Positions 61,613-64,000 of a stretch of 64,000 nt of DNA are shown here, piece by piece (positions within the stretch are counted from its first letter, which is position 1; the number at the start of each line of letters is the position of its first letter). The position numbers were made by a program, and so were the translations under genes. The DNA is from Zeimonas arvi (GTDB lineage Bacteria; Pseudomonadota; Gammaproteobacteria; Burkholderiales; Burkholderiaceae_E): assembly GCF_008039575.1 (NCBI RefSeq), contig NZ_VDUY01000004.1:310001-374000 (forward strand), written 5' to 3'. Below the pieces are notes generated by a model. That model saw only the letters and a list, made by a program, of their open reading frames with translations, did no database searches and was not told the origin of the DNA.

Positions 61613-63142
61613 TCAGGCTTTCGACAGGTGGGCGCCCAGGAAGAGGCGGTAGGCCGGGTGCTGGGTTTCCTCGCGGTGCGGATAGCCGAGCGTGGCGAGG
61701 AACTCGCGGAACATCTTCTTCTCGCCGCTGGGCACCTGGATGCCCACCAGGATCTGGCTGTAGTCGGCGCCGTGATTGCGGTAGTGGAACAGCGAGATGT
61801 TCCAGTTCGGGCTCATGCTCGACAGGAAGCGCATCAGCGCCCCCGGCCGCTCGGGAAACTCGAAGCTGTAGAGCAGTTCGTTCTTCGCCAGCACCGAGTG
61901 GCCGCCGACCATGTGCCGCAAGTGCAGCTTGGCCAGCTCGTCGTCGGTCAGGTCCAGCGTGGCGAAGCCGGCGCCGACGAAGGCCTCGGCGATCCGGGTG
62001 GCCTCGCCGGGCCGGGAGATCTGAATCCCCACGAAGACGTGGGCCTGGGCGGCGTCGGCGATCCGGTAGTTGAACTCGGTCACGCTGCGCGGACCGACCA
62101 GCTCGCAGAAGCGCCGGAAGCTGCCGCGCTCCTCAGGGATGGTCACCGCGAACACCGCCTCGCGCTTCTCGCCGATCTCGGCCCGTTCCGACACGAAGCG
62201 CAGCCGGTCGAAGTTCATGTTGGCGCCGCAGGCGATGGCCACCAGCGTGCGGTCGCGCACCCCCTCGCGGGCGGCCCAGGCCTTCATGCCGGCGATGGCC
62301 AGCGCACCGGCCGGCTCGAGGATGGAGCGGGTGTCCTGGAACACGTCCTTGATGGCGGCGCAGATCGCATCGGTGTCGACCAGCACGATCTCGTCGATCA
62401 GCTGCCGGCACAGGCGGAAGGTCTCCTCGCCGACCTTCTTCACGGCGGTCCCGTCCGAGAAGAGCCCCACGTCGTGCAGCTCGATGCGCCGGCCGGCCTT
62501 CAGCGAGCGCGCCATCGCGTCGGAATCCAGCGTCTGCACGCCGATCACCTTGACCTCCGGCCGGATCTGCTTGACGTAGGCCGCCACGCCCGAGATCAGC
62601 CCCCCGCCGCCGATCGCCACGAAGATCGCCTCGATCGGCGCGGTGTGCTGGCGCAGGATCTCCATCGCGATCGTGCCCTGGCCGGCGATCACGTCGGGAT
62701 CGTCGAAGGGGTGAACGAAGGTGAGGCCCTGCTCGGCCTGCAGCGCCTGCGCATGCCCGGCGGCGTCGCTGTAGGAGTCGCCGTGCAGCACCACCTCGCC
62801 GCCCAGCGCCCGGACCGCGTCGATCTTCACCTGCGGCGTGGTGACCGGCATCACGATCACCGCGCGGCAGCCGAGCTTGCGCGCCGACAGGGCCACGCCC
62901 TGCGCGTGGTTGCCGGCCGATGCTGCGATCACGCCGCGGCCGAGCTGGTCGGCCGGCAGGTTCGCCATCCGGTTGTAGGCGCCGCGCAGCTTGAACGAGA
63001 ACACCGGCTGCATGTCCTCGCGCTTGAGCAGCACCCGGTTGCCGAGCCGCGCGCTCAGGTTGTCGGCGGGCTCGAGCGGGGTTTCCTCGGCGACTTCGTA
63101 GACGCGCGCGGTCAGGATGCGTTTCAGGTAGTCGATGGGCAT
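61613..63142 (-). CDS. ilvA: Threonine ammonia-lyase, biosynthetic
   Basis: 509 residues. PLP lysine Lys51 in [12 protein letters not shown], catalytic domain to about 320 and glycine loop [12 protein letters not shown]. Two ACT-like regulatory domains occupy about 330-509, the long form feedback-inhibited by isoleucine. First step of isoleucine synthesis. Confidence 0.97.
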   Translation of the reverse strand: MPIDYLKRILTARVYEVAEETPLEPADNLSARLGNRVLLKREDMQPVFSFKLRGAYNRMANLPADQLGRGVIAASAGNHAQGVALSARKLGCRAVIVMPVTTPQVKIDAVRALGGEVVLHGDSYSDAAGHAQALQAEQGLTFVHPFDDPDVIAGQGTIAMEILRQHTAPIEAIFVAIGGGGLISGVAAYVKQIRPEVKVIGVQTLDSDAMARSLKAGRRIELHDVGLFSDGTAVKKVGEETFRLCRQLIDEIVLVDTDAICAAIKDVFQDTRSILEPAGALAIAGMKAWAAREGVRDRTLVAIACGANMNFDRLRFVSERAEIGEKREAVFAVTIPEERGSFRRFCELVGPRSVTEFNYRIADAAQAHVFVGIQISRPGEATRIAEAFVGAGFATLDLTDDELAKLHLRHMVGGHSVLAKNELLYSFEFPERPGALMRFLSSMSPNWNISLFHYRNHGADYSQILVGIQVPSGEKKMFREFLATLGYPHREETQHPAYRLFLGAHLSKA

Positions 63143-63239
63143 GGAGGGCGGTTTCGACGGTCAACCCATCATTTTACTAGGCCGGCATCGCCGGGCCGCC
63201 CCAGGGGCAGGCGCGCGGCTCGGATAGACTTCCGCGCCC

Positions 63240-63728
63240 ATGGATGCACTCGCCGAAGCCCTGGTCCGCTGGTTCTCGCTGCCCGAGACGGGCCTTTCCA
63301 CGATCTTCGTCGTGGCCTTCGTGTCGGCGACCCTGCTGCCGATGGGATCCGAGCCGGCCGTCTTCGGCTTCGTCAAGCTGAACCCGGAGCAGTTCTGGCT
63401 GGCCATCGCGGTGGCCACGGTCGGCAACACGCTCGGCGGCGTCGTCGACTACTGGCTCGGCTACGGCGCCCACGAGGCGGTGGCCAAGGGCAAGCGCACC
63501 CGCTACCTGGGCTGGTTCGAGCGCTTCGGCCCCAAGGCCCTGTTCTTCTCCTGGCTGCCGGTGGTGGGCGATCCGCTGTGCGCCGTGGCGGGGTGGCTGA
63601 AGCTGCCCTTCTGGCGCAGCGTGCTCTGGATGGCGCTCGGCAAGCTGCTGCGCTACACGCTGATGACCGCGTTGCTGATGGGGGTGCCCGACGCCTGGTG
63701 GCGGGCGATCGGCGGCATGTTCGGCTGA
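63240..63728 (+). CDS. YqaA-family inner-membrane protein (DedA-like fold)
   Basis: 162 residues with three to four membrane helices. [20 protein letters not shown] near 29-48, then [20 protein letters not shown], the SNARE-associated/YqaA signature. Function poorly known, probably lipid handling by similarity to DedA. It is divergent from ilvA. Confidence 0.9.
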   Translation: MDALAEALVRWFSLPETGLSTIFVVAFVSATLLPMGSEPAVFGFVKLNPEQFWLAIAVATVGNTLGGVVDYWLGYGAHEAVAKGKRTRYLGWFERFGPKALFFSWLPVVGDPLCAVAGWLKLPFWRSVLWMALGKLLRYTLMTALLMGVPDAWWRAIGGMFG

Positions 63729-63750
63729 GCCCGGCCGGTCGCCGACGGCC

Positions 63751-63822
63751 GACCCCGACCCCCGGCCCCCGACCCCGACCCCGACCCCCGACCCCGACCC
63801 CGACCCCCGACCCCCGACCCCG
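63751..63822. repeat. Short tandem repeat, GACCCC/GACCCCC units
   Basis: About eleven back-to-back units of six or seven bases, mixed GACCCC and GACCCCC, between the YqaA gene and the next start codon. Purely G/C-biased with one strand C-rich; prone to slippage. Confidence 0.85.
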
Positions 63823-63830
63823 GGAAAACC

Positions 63831-63853
63831 CACCGGAACGATAAAATCCGGTG
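63831..63853 (+). promoter_or_regulatory. Inverted repeat around a -10-like TAAAAT
   Basis: CACCGGA (63831-63837) and TCCGGTG (63847-63853) flank a TAAAAT -10-like box (63842-63847), whose last base begins the right arm. It may be an operator controlling the FAD/FMN oxidoreductase gene at 63856. Confidence 0.4.
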
Positions 63854-63855
63854 CA

Positions 63856-64000
63856 ATGAACGCACCGACTCCGCTCCAGGTTCTCGATCCCAAGGCCGAC
63901 GCCCCGGTCCGCCTCCGCGAGATTCCCTACAACTACACCTCGTTCTCCGACCGGGAGATCGTGCTCAGGCTGCTGGGCGCCGAGGCCTGGGGCATCGTCG
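63856..64000 (+). CDS. FAD/FMN-binding oxidoreductase, DUF3683-type N-terminus, truncated by window end
   Basis: Only 48 codons are present. The N-terminus [20 protein letters not shown] matches my memory of the N-terminal region of large DUF3683-containing oxidases of betaproteobacteria, with FAD-linked and Fe-S parts further on. Those domains lie outside the window, so the call rests on the N-terminus. Confidence 0.65.
   Translation, partial: MNAPTPLQVLDPKADAPVRLREIPYNYTSFSDREIVLRLLGAEAWGIV

Noticed and set aside
63751-63822. CRISPR-like array
   Set aside because: Units are only six or seven bases with no spacers.

Overview
The window looks like core chromosome of a high-GC betaproteobacterium, most likely Burkholderiales. 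The reasons are uniformly GC-rich codon use, a short-form HisG, petABC followed by sspA-sspB, and the blocks ispE/tRNA-Gln/prs/rplY/pth, rapZ-hprK-ptsN-hpf-rpoN-lptBAC-kdsCD and mlaFEDACB/ibaG/murA/his/tatABC. The genus cannot be fixed by eye. There are no transposases, integrases, prophage modules or CRISPR arrays.

Layout. 1-5375: a GntR-controlled acyl-CoA locus (two crotonase-fold proteins, a CoA-transferase, a quinone oxidoreductase and a Bug-type solute-binding protein) around one AT-rich divergent promoter. 5392-12812 (minus): pth, an MFS exporter, rplY, prs, tRNA-Gln, ispE, lolB and a TPR lipoprotein. A large palindrome lies between the MFS gene and rplY. 12879-16812 (plus): mutM and mutY, the 8-oxoguanine repair pair, separated by a dynamin-like GTPase. 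16760-25620 (minus): a LON-substrate-domain protein, rapZ, hprK, ptsN, hpf, rpoN, then lptB-lptA-lptC-kdsC-kdsD for LPS transport and Kdo synthesis. 25752-31565 (plus): mlaFEDACB for phospholipid retrograde transport, an ABC-2 exporter and a BolA protein. 31568-38909: murA, histidine genes (G, D, B, H, A, F, I, E; no hisC) and hinT. 38950-40498: tatABC. 40563-43025: a DegQ/DegS-like protease, a Nif3-like protein and mscL. 43268-46157: the cytochrome bc1 operon petABC, then sspA and sspB. 47968-51142: a small oxygenase locus (DUF2783, FAD monooxygenase, VOC protein) divergent from a MarR regulator. 51236-56519: tRNA-Thr, an aldehyde dehydrogenase, and a second Mla-like lipid ABC system. 56488-63142 (minus): a small membrane protein, Usp, ubiX, grxD, prmC, prfA, hemA and ilvA. 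63240-64000 (plus): a YqaA-like membrane protein and the start of a large FAD/FMN oxidoreductase.

Envelope biogenesis dominates: LPS export, Kdo, Lol, two lipid-shuttling MCE systems, murA, Tat and MscL all lie here. Nitrogen-PTS regulation (ptsN, hprK, rpoN) sits next to them. The most distinctive observations are regulatory or structural: a pair of matching palindromes explaining MarR control with a probably leaderless marR mRNA, a 201-bp near-palindrome that splits conserved synteny, divergent start codons of degQ and the nif3-like gene sharing CATG, a his operon without hisC, crotonases lacking the usual catalytic Glu, and a second mla locus whose permease carries its own STAS domain and apparently lacks a standard start codon. 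I found no clear, wholly new multi-gene system.
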